DNA of 64,000 nt from an uncultured Dermabacteraceae bacterium (GTDB taxonomy: Bacteria > Actinomycetota > Actinomycetes > Actinomycetales > Dermabacteraceae): positions 44,716-108,715 of the forward strand of contig CAMILZ010000003.1 in NCBI GenBank assembly GCA_946223075.1. Reading direction: 5' to 3'. The stretch's first letter is position 1. The number at the start of each line of letters is the position of its first letter. The translations under genes and the position numbers were made by a program. The notes under the pieces are model-generated. The model saw only the letters and a list, made by a program, of their open reading frames with translations, was not told the DNA's origin and searched no databases. Below, one piece after another: positions 16,358-24,399 of the stretch.

Positions 16358-16969
16358 CTAAAAGAGGGCAGGGCCGAGCGCTTTTGCTTTTTCGGCGAGG
16401 TAGCACGTGCCGCACAGGGACTCGTAGGTGACGCGGCCCGCGCCGTCGATCGCGACCTGGTCGCCCTCAAACACGAACGTGCCGTTCACGCTGCGGCAAT
16501 TGAACTCGGCCTGCGAACCACAACGGCACATCGTGGGAAGCTTCTCGAAGTTATCGGCAAGCTCAAAAAGTCGCGAAGACCCAGGAAACTGGCAGGCGAG
16601 AAAATCGGTGCGGAGACCGTAGCAAATCACCGAAATCTGGTCGTTCTTGGCGACGAGGAACAACTGATCGATCTGGTCTCGGTCGAGGAACTGGCTCTCA
16701 TCCACGAGAACGACGTGGAAGTTGCGTTCGGGACGCGCGGCGATGAACGCCTTGATTTCTTCGCGCAGATCGTGGCCCGATTCAATGAGGACATCGACTC
16801 GCCGCTTCGCGCCGCCACGGGCGAGGACCCAATCTTCGCCCTTCGTGTCCACAGCGGGCTTCACGGTAATGGTGCCGAGGCCGCGCTCTTCGTAGTTGAA
16901 GGCGGTCTTGATGAGGGTGTCGGATTTTCCCGAATTCATCGCGCCGTATTTGAAGTGGAGCTTGGCCAT
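16358..16969 (-). CDS. tdk: thymidine kinase (type II)
   Basis: A 203-residue pyrimidine salvage enzyme making dTMP from thymidine and ATP. The P-loop GAMNSGKSDTLI, the DESQFLD motif with the catalytic/metal residues, the lid and YGLRTDFLACQFPGS, and the structural zinc site (CRCG ... CGTC) are all present in order, as in human TK1-like bacterial enzymes. GGAGGAATCG directly before the ATG is a good ribosome binding site. Confidence 0.94.
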   Translation of the reverse strand: MAKLHFKYGAMNSGKSDTLIKTAFNYEERGLGTITVKPAVDTKGEDWVLARGGAKRRVDVLIESGHDLREEIKAFIAARPERNFHVVLVDESQFLDRDQIDQLFLVAKNDQISVICYGLRTDFLACQFPGSSRLFELADNFEKLPTMCRCGSQAEFNCRSVNGTFVFEGDQVAIDGAGRVTYESLCGTCYLAEKAKALGPALF

Positions 16970-17039
16970 CGATTCCTCCTGAGCTTCCCTTCCTCGTGCG
17001 CGAATAGATCCTCCACAACCTTAGTGCACCTGGCCTTGC

Positions 17040-17051
17040 TAGCGTGAAGCG
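17040..17051 (+). promoter_or_regulatory. -10 element, leaderless GTG start
   Basis: TAGCGT (17040-17045) is followed by six bases and GTG at 17052. The same arrangement (TAGCGT, six bases, start) stands before comEA. Confidence 0.4.
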
Positions 17052-18023
17052 GTGATGACAAGCGACGAAAGCGGCGGTGTCCGAAAGGTTTTCACCCGGA
17101 AGAATCAGGCGAGGAAAAACTCGAGAGCGTGGCGCGAGAGAAGCCGAGCAGGCGTCGGACCCCACGGTTCCGAACACACCGGTGGGAGAAACCGAGCCGA
17201 AACGGGCCAAGCCACACGCCGCGAAACCCGCGCTGGCCGCGTGATTCCCGTGGGGCTTTCCACCTCCTCACTTTTCCCGCTCGGTCTTGAGGAGACGTTC
17301 CAGGCTGCGCGGCACACCGGCTACGACGGCGTCGAGGTCATGTGTTCGCTCGACCCTGCCACCCGCGACGCGATGCGCCTCGAGACTCTCAGGCGCGTAT
17401 ACGAGCTCCCCATTCTTTCGCTTCATGCACCGACCCTCTTCTTCTTGCAGTTCGCGGGCGGTTTTGACCCGAAGAAGAAGCTCGAGGATACGATGCGCCT
17501 TGCCGTGGATCTTGGAGTTCCGACGGTTGTTGCCCATCCGCCGTTTCGATGGCAGGGGCGCTATGCCCGGGATTTCGTGGCGATCGTTACCGAACTTGAA
17601 GAGCGCTACGGGATCGCGCTTGCCGTGGAGAACATGTACCCGTGGCGCCTTGGAGTGCGCGAGGTGCTTCCGTACTACCCGGACCACGACCCGACTGACG
17701 AGAATTACGCGCATCTCACGATTGATCTCTCGCACGCGTCGACCGCCGGTGATGATGCCCTCGCGATGATCGAACGCGTAGGGGACCGTCTCAGCCACTT
17801 GCACCTGACGGACGGCTCGGGCCACACGCTGCGCGATGAGCACCTTGTGCCGGGAGATGGCGATCAGCCCGTTGCTGAGATCCTTCGTACCCTTGCTCGA
17901 CAAGACTGGACCGGTTCGGTGATCGTGGAAATCGCGTCGGGCGCGAGCCGCAAACTTGAAGCGAAGCTCCCTGCGATAGAACGCTCGCTTGCGGTTGCTC
18001 GCCGAGAACTCAGTCACGTTTGA
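17052..18023 (+). CDS. TIM-barrel sugar phosphate isomerase/epimerase family protein
   Basis: An AP-endonuclease-2-like (xylose isomerase-like) TIM barrel; metal-dependent isomerases, epimerases and endonuclease IV share this fold and the substrate cannot be told. Visible elements: VGLSTSSLFPLGLEETFQAARHTGYDGVEVM, SLHAPTL, VVAHPPFRW, LAVENMYPW with the metal-binding Glu, LTIDLSHAST, LSHLHLTDG and PGDGDQPVAEILR, then VIVEIASG, which supply the usual Glu/Asp/His ligands. The first 63 residues are a basic, low-complexity extension; a GTG at 17241 would give the bare barrel. I keep 17052 because a leaderless promoter signature points to it, but the shorter form is possible. Confidence 0.75.
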   Translation: MMTSDESGGVRKVFTRKNQARKNSRAWRERSRAGVGPHGSEHTGGRNRAETGQATRRETRAGRVIPVGLSTSSLFPLGLEETFQAARHTGYDGVEVMCSLDPATRDAMRLETLRRVYELPILSLHAPTLFFLQFAGGFDPKKKLEDTMRLAVDLGVPTVVAHPPFRWQGRYARDFVAIVTELEERYGIALAVENMYPWRLGVREVLPYYPDHDPTDENYAHLTIDLSHASTAGDDALAMIERVGDRLSHLHLTDGSGHTLRDEHLVPGDGDQPVAEILRTLARQDWTGSVIVEIASGASRKLEAKLPAIERSLAVARRELSHV

Positions 18024-18083
18024 GCGCCTTCGCGCCTAGAACTGGTCACTTTTTCATCGAATCTCCAGTGCTTCGGTGGACAA

Positions 18084-18095
18084 TAATGTGGCGCT
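18084..18095 (+). promoter_or_regulatory. candidate -10 element for the ole operon
   Basis: TAATGT (18084-18089) sits six bases before an in-frame TTG (18096) and 45 before the preferred GTG start of oleA at 18135. Either a leaderless TTG start or a short leader is possible. Confidence 0.35.
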
Positions 18096-18134
18096 TTGAG
18101 AGGCGCGAACCGAGACCGAAAGCGATTAGTAGTA

Positions 18135-19163
18135 GTGATCCCCAACACCGCGTTTGACCATAAAAACGCCGCCATTCTCTCCGTTTCCGCCGTGGAAGCT
18201 CAGGTTCTCGTCACCTCTGACTCGATCGACGAGATGCTTTCACCGGCCCGTAAGCGCCTTCGACTTCCGAAGGGCACACTTCAGCGCGTCGCCGGGGTGT
18301 ACGAGCGTCGATGGTGGAAGGACCCGGAACACGGCTGGAAGCAAGGCGCAGTGATTGCCGCCGAGCGTGCAATGGCGAATGCCGGCATTACGCGTGAGGA
18401 CGTCGGCGTTCTCATCAATGCCTCCGTGTCGCGTCAGCACCTTGAGCCGGCGATGAGCACGCACATTCACGCGGCGCTCGGCATGCCGGCCTCGTGCATG
18501 AACTTCGACATTACGAACGCGTGCCTGGGGTTCGTGAACGCGATGACTCTTGCCTCGGGCCTGATCGACGCGGGGCAGATTGACTACGCCCTCATCGTGG
18601 GCGCTGAGGATGTTGAAGAGGTGCAGCGACGCACCATCGCGCGCCTCAACGACAAGAACTCGACTCGCCAGGACTTCAACAACCAGTTTGCTTCGCTCAC
18701 GCTTGGCTCGGGTGCCGCCGCCGCGGTCGTGGGGCGCTTCGACAAGCACCCCGACGGGCACAGGATTCTCCACACGCAAACGCGTGCGGGCACCGAGCAT
18801 CACGAACTGTGCATCGGCGACATGGACGACATGCGTACCGACACGGCGGGCCTGCTCGAGAACGGCCTGGAGCTTGTGACGCAGACGTGGCGCGCCGCGG
18901 AGGAAAGCGGCCGGAACTACTCGAACAAGCAGTGGTACATCACCCACCAGGTGTCGATGGTCTACACGCGTGCGTTTGCGAAGGCTATGGGCATCGATCC
19001 CGAGATCATCCCCGTGACCTTCCCCGAGCTCGGAAACATCGCTGCCGAGGCCGTTCCGCTTACGCTTGCCCTCAACCAGGATCGCTTCAAGAAGGGCGAT
19101 GAGCTGCTCCTTCTCGGCGTGGGCTCAGGCTTGAATACGGCGATGATGGAGGTGCAGTGGTGA
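18135..19163 (+). CDS. oleA: OleA, acyl-CoA head-to-head condensing enzyme (thiolase superfamily)
   Basis: Non-decarboxylative Claisen condensation of two fatty acyl-CoAs to a 2-alkyl-3-ketoacid, the first step of long-chain olefin synthesis. The 342 residues fit OleA size. Family marks: LPKGTLQRVAGVYERRWW, LINASVSRQHLEPA, the nucleophile Cys in DITNACLGF (residue 130), LTLGSGAAAAVVGR, ITHQVS with the catalytic His, and PVTFPELGNIAAEAVP with the catalytic Asn. An upstream in-frame TTG at 18096 would add 13 residues. The gene overlaps the OleBC gene by four bases (GTGA). It is distinguished from FabH by the ole context and the YERRWW segment. Confidence 0.93.
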   Translation: MIPNTAFDHKNAAILSVSAVEAQVLVTSDSIDEMLSPARKRLRLPKGTLQRVAGVYERRWWKDPEHGWKQGAVIAAERAMANAGITREDVGVLINASVSRQHLEPAMSTHIHAALGMPASCMNFDITNACLGFVNAMTLASGLIDAGQIDYALIVGAEDVEEVQRRTIARLNDKNSTRQDFNNQFASLTLGSGAAAAVVGRFDKHPDGHRILHTQTRAGTEHHELCIGDMDDMRTDTAGLLENGLELVTQTWRAAEESGRNYSNKQWYITHQVSMVYTRAFAKAMGIDPEIIPVTFPELGNIAAEAVPLTLALNQDRFKKGDELLLLGVGSGLNTAMMEVQW

Positions 19164-21820
19164 GCGCGAAGAGTTTTCAGGACGTGCAGGAAGTCCCCGA
19201 TCTCCCCGGCGTGGATCCGGAGCTGAATCACACCCTCGAGGTGCGTGATTCGTTTGGCGATGTGCGCCGCTGGCACTATCTCGACAATGCCCGCCAGCTC
19301 GAGAAGCGGGGTGTCAACCCCCGCGGCACGCTCCTGTGCGTGCACGGCAACCCCACCTACTCGTTCCTGTACCGCAGCCTCTTCAACGACGAGATGCTTG
19401 AGGCCGGTTGGCGCGTCGTTGCCGTGGATCAGCTTGAGATGGGTTACTCGGAGCGCACGGGCCGCGAGCGTCGTTTGCAGGACCGCATCACGGATCTGTC
19501 GCTCTTCACGGACGCGCTCGGTCTCGTGGGCAATGTTGTCACGGTGGGGCACGACTGGGGCGGGATCGTCTCGATCGGGTGGGCACTCGATAACCGGCAT
19601 GACGTGATCGGCATGATTCTCACCAACACCGCAATCCATCAGGGGCTTGGTGAATCACTTCCCGCCTCACTTCAGCTTGCGACGGCGCCCGGTTTCCTGC
19701 CGTTTTCGACATCGCGCACCGATGCCTTCCTTCGCACAACCGTGAACCTCTCCAAGCCACCGCTCCCGCAGGAGGTGCGTGAGGGGTATTATGCGCCCTA
19801 CCGGTCGAAGGCGCGCCGTCGCGGCATTGAAACGTTTGTGGCTGACATCCCTGCGAGTGCGGATCATCCTTCGCGCGCAACGCTCGAGCGGCTCGCCGAA
19901 GGCCTCACAACCATGGACGTTCCCACCCTCATGGTGTGGGGGCCGCGCGATGTGGTGTTCTCGGACCGCTACTTGCGGGATCTTCTTGAGCGCGTGCCCC
20001 ACGCGGATGTGCATCGCTTCGAGGGCGCCTCGCACCTCGTGTGGGAGGACGCGCCCGTGGCGGGCGTTGTGGAGCGCTGGCTCGATGAACGATTCGTCAA
20101 GGGGGAGAACCTTCGCGAGCGTTCGGTGTCGAGCTTTGCCGAACAGCCGGAGTACAAGCGCCTGGGTTCCCTCATTACGGAACGTGCGAACGACCCGGCG
20201 ACGGCCTTTGAACCAGCGGTCGTCGAGATGCTCGCCGAAGGCCCACGCACGATTACGTGGAGCCTTCTCGAAAAGCGTGTTTCGCAGCTCGCGAGCGGCA
20301 TGCGCGCGCACGGCATCAAAGCTGGCGATCGCGTGAGCGTTCTCGTGACGCCCGGTGCTGATCTCACGGCCGTGCTCTACGCGTGCTTGCGCATCGGTGC
20401 GGTTGCGGTTGTTGCGGACGCGGGCCTCGGCATCAAGGGCCTCACTCGTGCAATCGTGGGCGCGCACATCGACTATATCGTCGGCATCCCCACCGCTCTC
20501 GCCGGTGCGCGGGCGCTCGGCTGGCCGGGCGAGCGCATCTCCGTCCGTACGCTCCCCACGATCGATCGCGCCGTGTTCGGGGTGAAAGCGTCGATCGATG
20601 AGCTCATGCGCGAGGGCGAGCAGATCCATGCCCTTGGTGGCGGTGATGACGCGGCCGATGTTGATCCGGATGCGGACGCCCTCGTGCTCTTTACGTCAGG
20701 ATCGACGGGGCCCGCGAAGGGCGCCGTGTACACCCACCGCCAGGCGAGCGCGATGTTCGCGGCCGTTGGCGACACGCTTCAGCTTCGCCCGGAGCGCGGC
20801 CTCGTTGCAGGATTTGCGCCGTTCGCGCTGCTCGGACCGGCACTCGGTGCACCGAGCATCGTCCCCGACATGGACGTGACGCGCCCTGGCGAACTCACGG
20901 CAGCGGCGCTTGCCGACGCCGTTGACGAACTCGGCTCGCCCGCGGTTTTCACAGCCCCGGCAGCCCTTCAAAACATCATCGATACGGCGGGCGATCTAGA
21001 CGACCGTCAGCGCGAGGCGCTCTCACGCGTGCCGAGCTTCTTCAGCGCCGGCGCGCCGATCCCCGCGCCGCTCCTTCGCGCCCTCCGTGACGTTCTGCCA
21101 AACGCGCACTCGTACTCGCCGTACGGCATGACCGAGTGCCTCGCGGTCGCCGCAATTGACCTTGAAGGAATCGAAGCCGCGGGCGAGGGCAGCGGTGTGT
21201 GCGTGGGCGCGCCCGTCCCTCGCGTGGAGCTTGCGATTGCGCCGCTTGAGTCCGACGGTCGCGCGGCCTCCACCGTGACCACAGAGCCCGGTGTCGTTGG
21301 CGAAATCATGGTGCGCGCCGCGCACGTTCGCGATCGCTACCTCATGCTGTGGGACACGACGCGCGAGTCGATGCGTTGCGAGGGCTACCACGCAACGGGT
21401 GATGTTGGTCAGCTTGATGCCCAAGGCCGCCTGTGGGTCGAGGGGCGACTCGCGCACGTTCTCACCACGGCGGCGGGCCCCGTCACTCCCGTGCAGATCG
21501 AGAAGGCCGCGGAAAGTCTCGACTTCGTTCGCCGTGCCGGCGTATGCGGGGTAGGCCCCGCGGGAACGCAGCAGGTCGTCGTGATCTACGAAGACCCGGC
21601 GACGTTCCGCCCGGGTAAGGGCCAGACGCCCAAGCCCGCGACTCCCGAGCGCCAAGCCGCGATTCGCGAAGTCGTCGAAGCCGCGACGGGTATTGCCGTG
21701 ACGGCCGCTTTTGAAACGACGACGCTTCCGACCGACATCCGCCATAACTCGAAGATCGAGCGGGCTCGCCTTGGGGCGTGGGCCGCGCGTGAACTCGCCG
21801 GCGAAAGGAGTGCGCTGTGA
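19160..21820 (+). CDS. oleBC: OleBC fusion: beta-lactone decarboxylase plus beta-lactone synthetase
   Basis: A fusion of two enzymes, typical of Actinomycetota. Residues 1-310 form an alpha/beta hydrolase of haloalkane dehalogenase type (OleB): HGNPT near 62 for the oxyanion hole, nucleophile Asp132 in GHDWGG, and the late His in EGASHLVWE. Residues ~330-886 form an AMP-dependent ligase-like OleC: the P-loop LFTSGSTGPAKG near 511, YGMTECL, and HATGDVGQLDAQGRLWVEGR. In the known pathway OleC closes the 2-alkyl-3-hydroxyacid to a beta-lactone and OleB releases CO2 to leave the cis-alkene. GGAGG lies seven bases before the GTG at 19160; a GTG at 19157 is also possible. It overlaps both neighbours by four bases. 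Confidence 0.93.
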   Translation: MSAKSFQDVQEVPDLPGVDPELNHTLEVRDSFGDVRRWHYLDNARQLEKRGVNPRGTLLCVHGNPTYSFLYRSLFNDEMLEAGWRVVAVDQLEMGYSERTGRERRLQDRITDLSLFTDALGLVGNVVTVGHDWGGIVSIGWALDNRHDVIGMILTNTAIHQGLGESLPASLQLATAPGFLPFSTSRTDAFLRTTVNLSKPPLPQEVREGYYAPYRSKARRRGIETFVADIPASADHPSRATLERLAEGLTTMDVPTLMVWGPRDVVFSDRYLRDLLERVPHADVHRFEGASHLVWEDAPVAGVVERWLDERFVKGENLRERSVSSFAEQPEYKRLGSLITERANDPATAFEPAVVEMLAEGPRTITWSLLEKRVSQLASGMRAHGIKAGDRVSVLVTPGADLTAVLYACLRIGAVAVVADAGLGIKGLTRAIVGAHIDYIVGIPTALAGARALGWPGERISVRTLPTIDRAVFGVKASIDELMREGEQIHALGGGDDAADVDPDADALVLFTSGSTGPAKGAVYTHRQASAMFAAVGDTLQLRPERGLVAGFAPFALLGPALGAPSIVPDMDVTRPGELTAAALADAVDELGSPAVFTAPAALQNIIDTAGDLDDRQREALSRVPSFFSAGAPIPAPLLRALRDVLPNAHSYSPYGMTECLAVAAIDLEGIEAAGEGSGVCVGAPVPRVELAIAPLESDGRAASTVTTEPGVVGEIMVRAAHVRDRYLMLWDTTRESMRCEGYHATGDVGQLDAQGRLWVEGRLAHVLTTAAGPVTPVQIEKAAESLDFVRRAGVCGVGPAGTQQVVVIYEDPATFRPGKGQTPKPATPERQAAIREVVEAATGIAVTAAFETTTLPTDIRHNSKIERARLGAWAARELAGERSAL

Positions 21821-22797
21821 AGGTTCTCGTGACCGGTGCGAGCGGCATGCTCGGTGGCGAGGTTGCCAAGCGACTTCGCGATGCGGGCCACGACGTGAGC
21901 GCCTTCCAGCGCCGCCCCGCTGGCATCGACGGCGTGAAGGACGTGTGCGGTTCGCTCACGGAGGCAAGCGATGTGCGCCGCGCCGTGGAGGGGAACGATG
22001 CAGTCGTGCACCTCGCGGCGAAGGTCTCGATTTCCGGCCCCGAGGAGGAATACCGCGCCGTCAACATTGAAGGAACGCGCAACATCGTGAATGCGCTGCG
22101 CGCCCAGGGCGGTGGAAAGCTCGTGAACACCTCTTCGCCGTCGGTCGCACACTTTGGCGAGGCCATCGTCGGACTCGACGCTACTGCCCCCGAACCCACG
22201 CGCGCCCGCGGGCCCTACGCCCGCACCAAAGCCGCCGCTGAGCTCGTGGCGATGGACGCAGACGGCAAGGACGGTCTCCTCGTGACGACCCTGCGCCCGC
22301 ACATCGTGTGGGGGCCGGGTGATACGCAGCTTGTCGAACGCATCGTTGAGCGAGGCCGCAAAGGCACCATGCCTCTCCTTGACCGCGGTATGGCGCTCAT
22401 TGACACGACGTACATCGACAACGCCGCGGAGGCGTTTGTCGCGGCGCTGAACCGCATTGACGATGTGCATGGCGAGAGCTTTGTGATCACAAATGGTGAG
22501 CCGCGCACGGTTCGCGACTTCGTCGTGGGGCTATGCGATGCGGCAGGGGTTTCACGCCCGCGCATCACGATTCCCGGGCCGGTTGCGCGCGTTGCCGGTC
22601 GCGTGATCGAGAAGGTGTGGGAGCTTCGCCCCGGTTACGACGAGCCGCCCATGACCGAGTTCCTCGCGGAACAACTTTCGACCGCTCACTGGTTTGATCA
22701 GCGTCGCACGTGCGAGCGTCTGCAGTGGAAGCCGCGCGTAAGTATGGACGAGGGCTTCGCGAAGCTCAAGGTATACTACGATAAGCAGCGTGACTGA
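21817..22797 (+). CDS. oleD: OleD, 2-alkyl-3-ketoacyl reductase (extended SDR)
   Basis: NAD(P)-dependent reductase of 326 residues that turns the OleA product into the 2-alkyl-3-hydroxyacid used by OleC. The N-terminal VTGASGMLGGEVAKRL gives the TGxxGxxG cofactor loop, HLAAKVSISGPEEEYRAVNIEGTRNI follows, the catalytic Tyr and Lys are in GPYARTKAAAE (about 134 and 138), and LRPHIVWGPGD and FVITNGEP complete the extended-SDR pattern of the 3-beta-HSD type. The GTG start is translationally coupled to OleBC by GTGA. Gene order A-BC-D matches the arrangement known from Micrococcus-type olefin producers. Confidence 0.92.
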   Translation: MKVLVTGASGMLGGEVAKRLRDAGHDVSAFQRRPAGIDGVKDVCGSLTEASDVRRAVEGNDAVVHLAAKVSISGPEEEYRAVNIEGTRNIVNALRAQGGGKLVNTSSPSVAHFGEAIVGLDATAPEPTRARGPYARTKAAAELVAMDADGKDGLLVTTLRPHIVWGPGDTQLVERIVERGRKGTMPLLDRGMALIDTTYIDNAAEAFVAALNRIDDVHGESFVITNGEPRTVRDFVVGLCDAAGVSRPRITIPGPVARVAGRVIEKVWELRPGYDEPPMTEFLAEQLSTAHWFDQRRTCERLQWKPRVSMDEGFAKLKVYYDKQRD

Positions 22798-23458
22798 AGA
22801 TTTAACCACCTCCTCCGCTCAAGATGCGGAGATTGCTGCCATTGATGCCGAGATCCGTGCCGAGCGGGATGCGAAGCCTCGCGCGTCGAGATTGACCGTA
22901 GGGCTCGTGTTGCTCCTCGGATCGGTTTTTGGGCTCGTCGCTTCGTTCGCGCTTATGCAGGATAAGCTCGCCCTTCTCGAAGATCCGAATGCTTCACTCG
23001 CCTGCGATATCAACCCGTTCATTTCGTGCGGGACGTTCCTCCAAACATGGCAGGGGCAAACGTTCGGCGTGCCCAACATGTACCTCGGCTTTTTCGGCTT
23101 TTCGATCATGGGGGTTGTGGGGGCGCTTCATCTTTCGCGCGTCGAGCTTCCGCGCTGGTTTCATTGGGCAACGTTTGGTGGTCTCGCGTTTGCTTTTGCC
23201 TTCGTGATCTGGCTTGCGAGTAACGCCCTTTTTGCCATTCGTGCGCTGTGCCCGTGGTGTCTCGTTGTGTGGGCTGTCGTGGCGCCCATGTTCTTTAGTT
23301 TCGTGACCTACCTCGTGGAGGAGGGCGTGATCGAAGTGCGCGGTATCGCACGCGCCGTGCTCCGCTCGTGGGTGGTGCTTTCGCTTGCGTGGTATGCGCT
23401 CGTGATCGTCGCGGCGTTCTTCGTGTTCCTTCCCGAGTGGCAGGCGATGTTTTTCTAG
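22790..23458 (+). CDS. VKOR family quinone-linked disulfide oxidoreductase
   Basis: A 222-residue membrane protein with a 35-residue polar N-terminus and four or five transmembrane segments. Bacterial VKOR reoxidises a DsbA-like partner and passes electrons to menaquinone. The two required cysteine pairs are seen: the loop pair in ACDINPFISC and the active-site CPWC, together with the conserved Ser/Asn in FGVPNMYLGF. The start GTG overlaps the end of oleD by eight bases, so it is probably expressed with the ole genes. No DsbA-type partner gene is in the window. A hairpin with a T-rich tail follows. Confidence 0.9.
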   Translation: MTEDLTTSSAQDAEIAAIDAEIRAERDAKPRASRLTVGLVLLLGSVFGLVASFALMQDKLALLEDPNASLACDINPFISCGTFLQTWQGQTFGVPNMYLGFFGFSIMGVVGALHLSRVELPRWFHWATFGGLAFAFAFVIWLASNALFAIRALCPWCLVVWAVVAPMFFSFVTYLVEEGVIEVRGIARAVLRSWVVLSLAWYALVIVAAFFVFLPEWQAMFF

Positions 23459-23484
23459 TCCTGCTGCGCTTCTGCCTCCACAAG

Positions 23485-23519
23485 CCCCGGTTATCCCCAG
23501 CGGATGGCCGGGGTATTTT
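23485..23519 (+). terminator. probable terminator after the ole-VKOR operon
   Basis: CCCCGG (23485-23490) pairs with CCGGGG (23508-23513), followed by TATTTT. The stem is short (six pairs) and the loop long, so the call is moderate. Confidence 0.5.
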
Positions 23520-23538
23520 CATGGTCGTTTCTTGTTTC

Positions 23539-23550
23539 TAGCGTGGGGTT
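23539..23550 (+). promoter_or_regulatory. -10 element, leaderless comEA transcript
   Basis: TAGCGT (23539-23544), then six bases, then the ATG at 23551. No Shine-Dalgarno sequence precedes the start. Confidence 0.45.
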
Positions 23551-24399
23551 ATGAACACTGACACGGGGCGCGAGGGGCGGCATCGCGCGGACATCAACGG
23601 GAGCACGGGCACGCGCTCGTGGGATGAGATCGAGGAATGGTCACGCGAGAGTTCCGGGGAGCGCAGGGGGTTTCGATGGTCGGCGGTCAAGGAGCCTCGC
23701 GTGCTTCTCGGAGTTCTTACGGCGGGCCTGCTCGTCCTCGGTGGTGCTCACATGGCGACGTCCATGACACCCCTCGACGACACGGTCCCGATTGAGGCGA
23801 ACGAACAGGGTGCGACGGGCGCGCCTGACGCGCCGAGACCACCTCGTGACCTCGTGAGCGAAGGCCCCGCGGCGGCGAGTGTACCGGCGGCGGTTGGCAG
23901 CGAAGCTCCGTCACAAGCGCAATCCCAGGCTCCGCAAAAGATTGTCGTGCACGTCGTGGGAGCCGTAAAGAAACCGTGCGTAGTGGAACTGCCCGCCAAT
24001 GCGCGCGTAGGTGAGGCCCTTCAAGAGGCGGGCGGTGCCACGGGAGAGGCGGACCTCAGCCGCCTCAACCTCGCGCGAGTCGTCAGTGATGGCGAGCAGG
24101 TGTACGTGCCGAAAGAAGGGGAGGAATTGCCGGCAGGCGCGCTATCGGCAGCTCCACAAGAGGCTGCCGTGGCGGGCGAGAAGGCGGGAACACATGCCCC
24201 CGAGGGCGGGATCATCAACATCAACACCGCCTCGGAAAGCGAACTCGACGAACTCCCAGGTGTCGGCCCCGCCATTTCGGCGCGGATCGTCGAACACCGC
24301 ACCGCGAACGGTGGATTCACGAGCATCGAGCAGCTTCAGGACGTCAAAGGTATCGGCCCCGCAATTCTCGAGAAACTTCGTGAACGCATCACCGTGTGA
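23551..24399 (+). CDS. comEA: ComEA family DNA-binding competence protein
   Basis: A membrane-anchored receptor that binds double-stranded DNA outside the cell during natural transformation. The 282 residues comprise a 50-residue cytoplasmic N-terminus, one transmembrane helix (VLLGVLTAGLLVLGGAHMA), a Pro/Ala-rich linker, an SLBB domain (KIVVHVVGAVKKPCVVELPANARVGEAL ... LSRLNLARVVSDGEQVYVP) and the C-terminal helix-hairpin-helix pair (INTASESELDELPGVGPAISARIVEHR ... LQDVKGIGPAILEKLRERI). This is the Gram-positive ComEA layout. It overlaps comEC by 20 bases. Confidence 0.93.
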   Translation: MNTDTGREGRHRADINGSTGTRSWDEIEEWSRESSGERRGFRWSAVKEPRVLLGVLTAGLLVLGGAHMATSMTPLDDTVPIEANEQGATGAPDAPRPPRDLVSEGPAAASVPAAVGSEAPSQAQSQAPQKIVVHVVGAVKKPCVVELPANARVGEALQEAGGATGEADLSRLNLARVVSDGEQVYVPKEGEELPAGALSAAPQEAAVAGEKAGTHAPEGGIININTASESELDELPGVGPAISARIVEHRTANGGFTSIEQLQDVKGIGPAILEKLRERITV

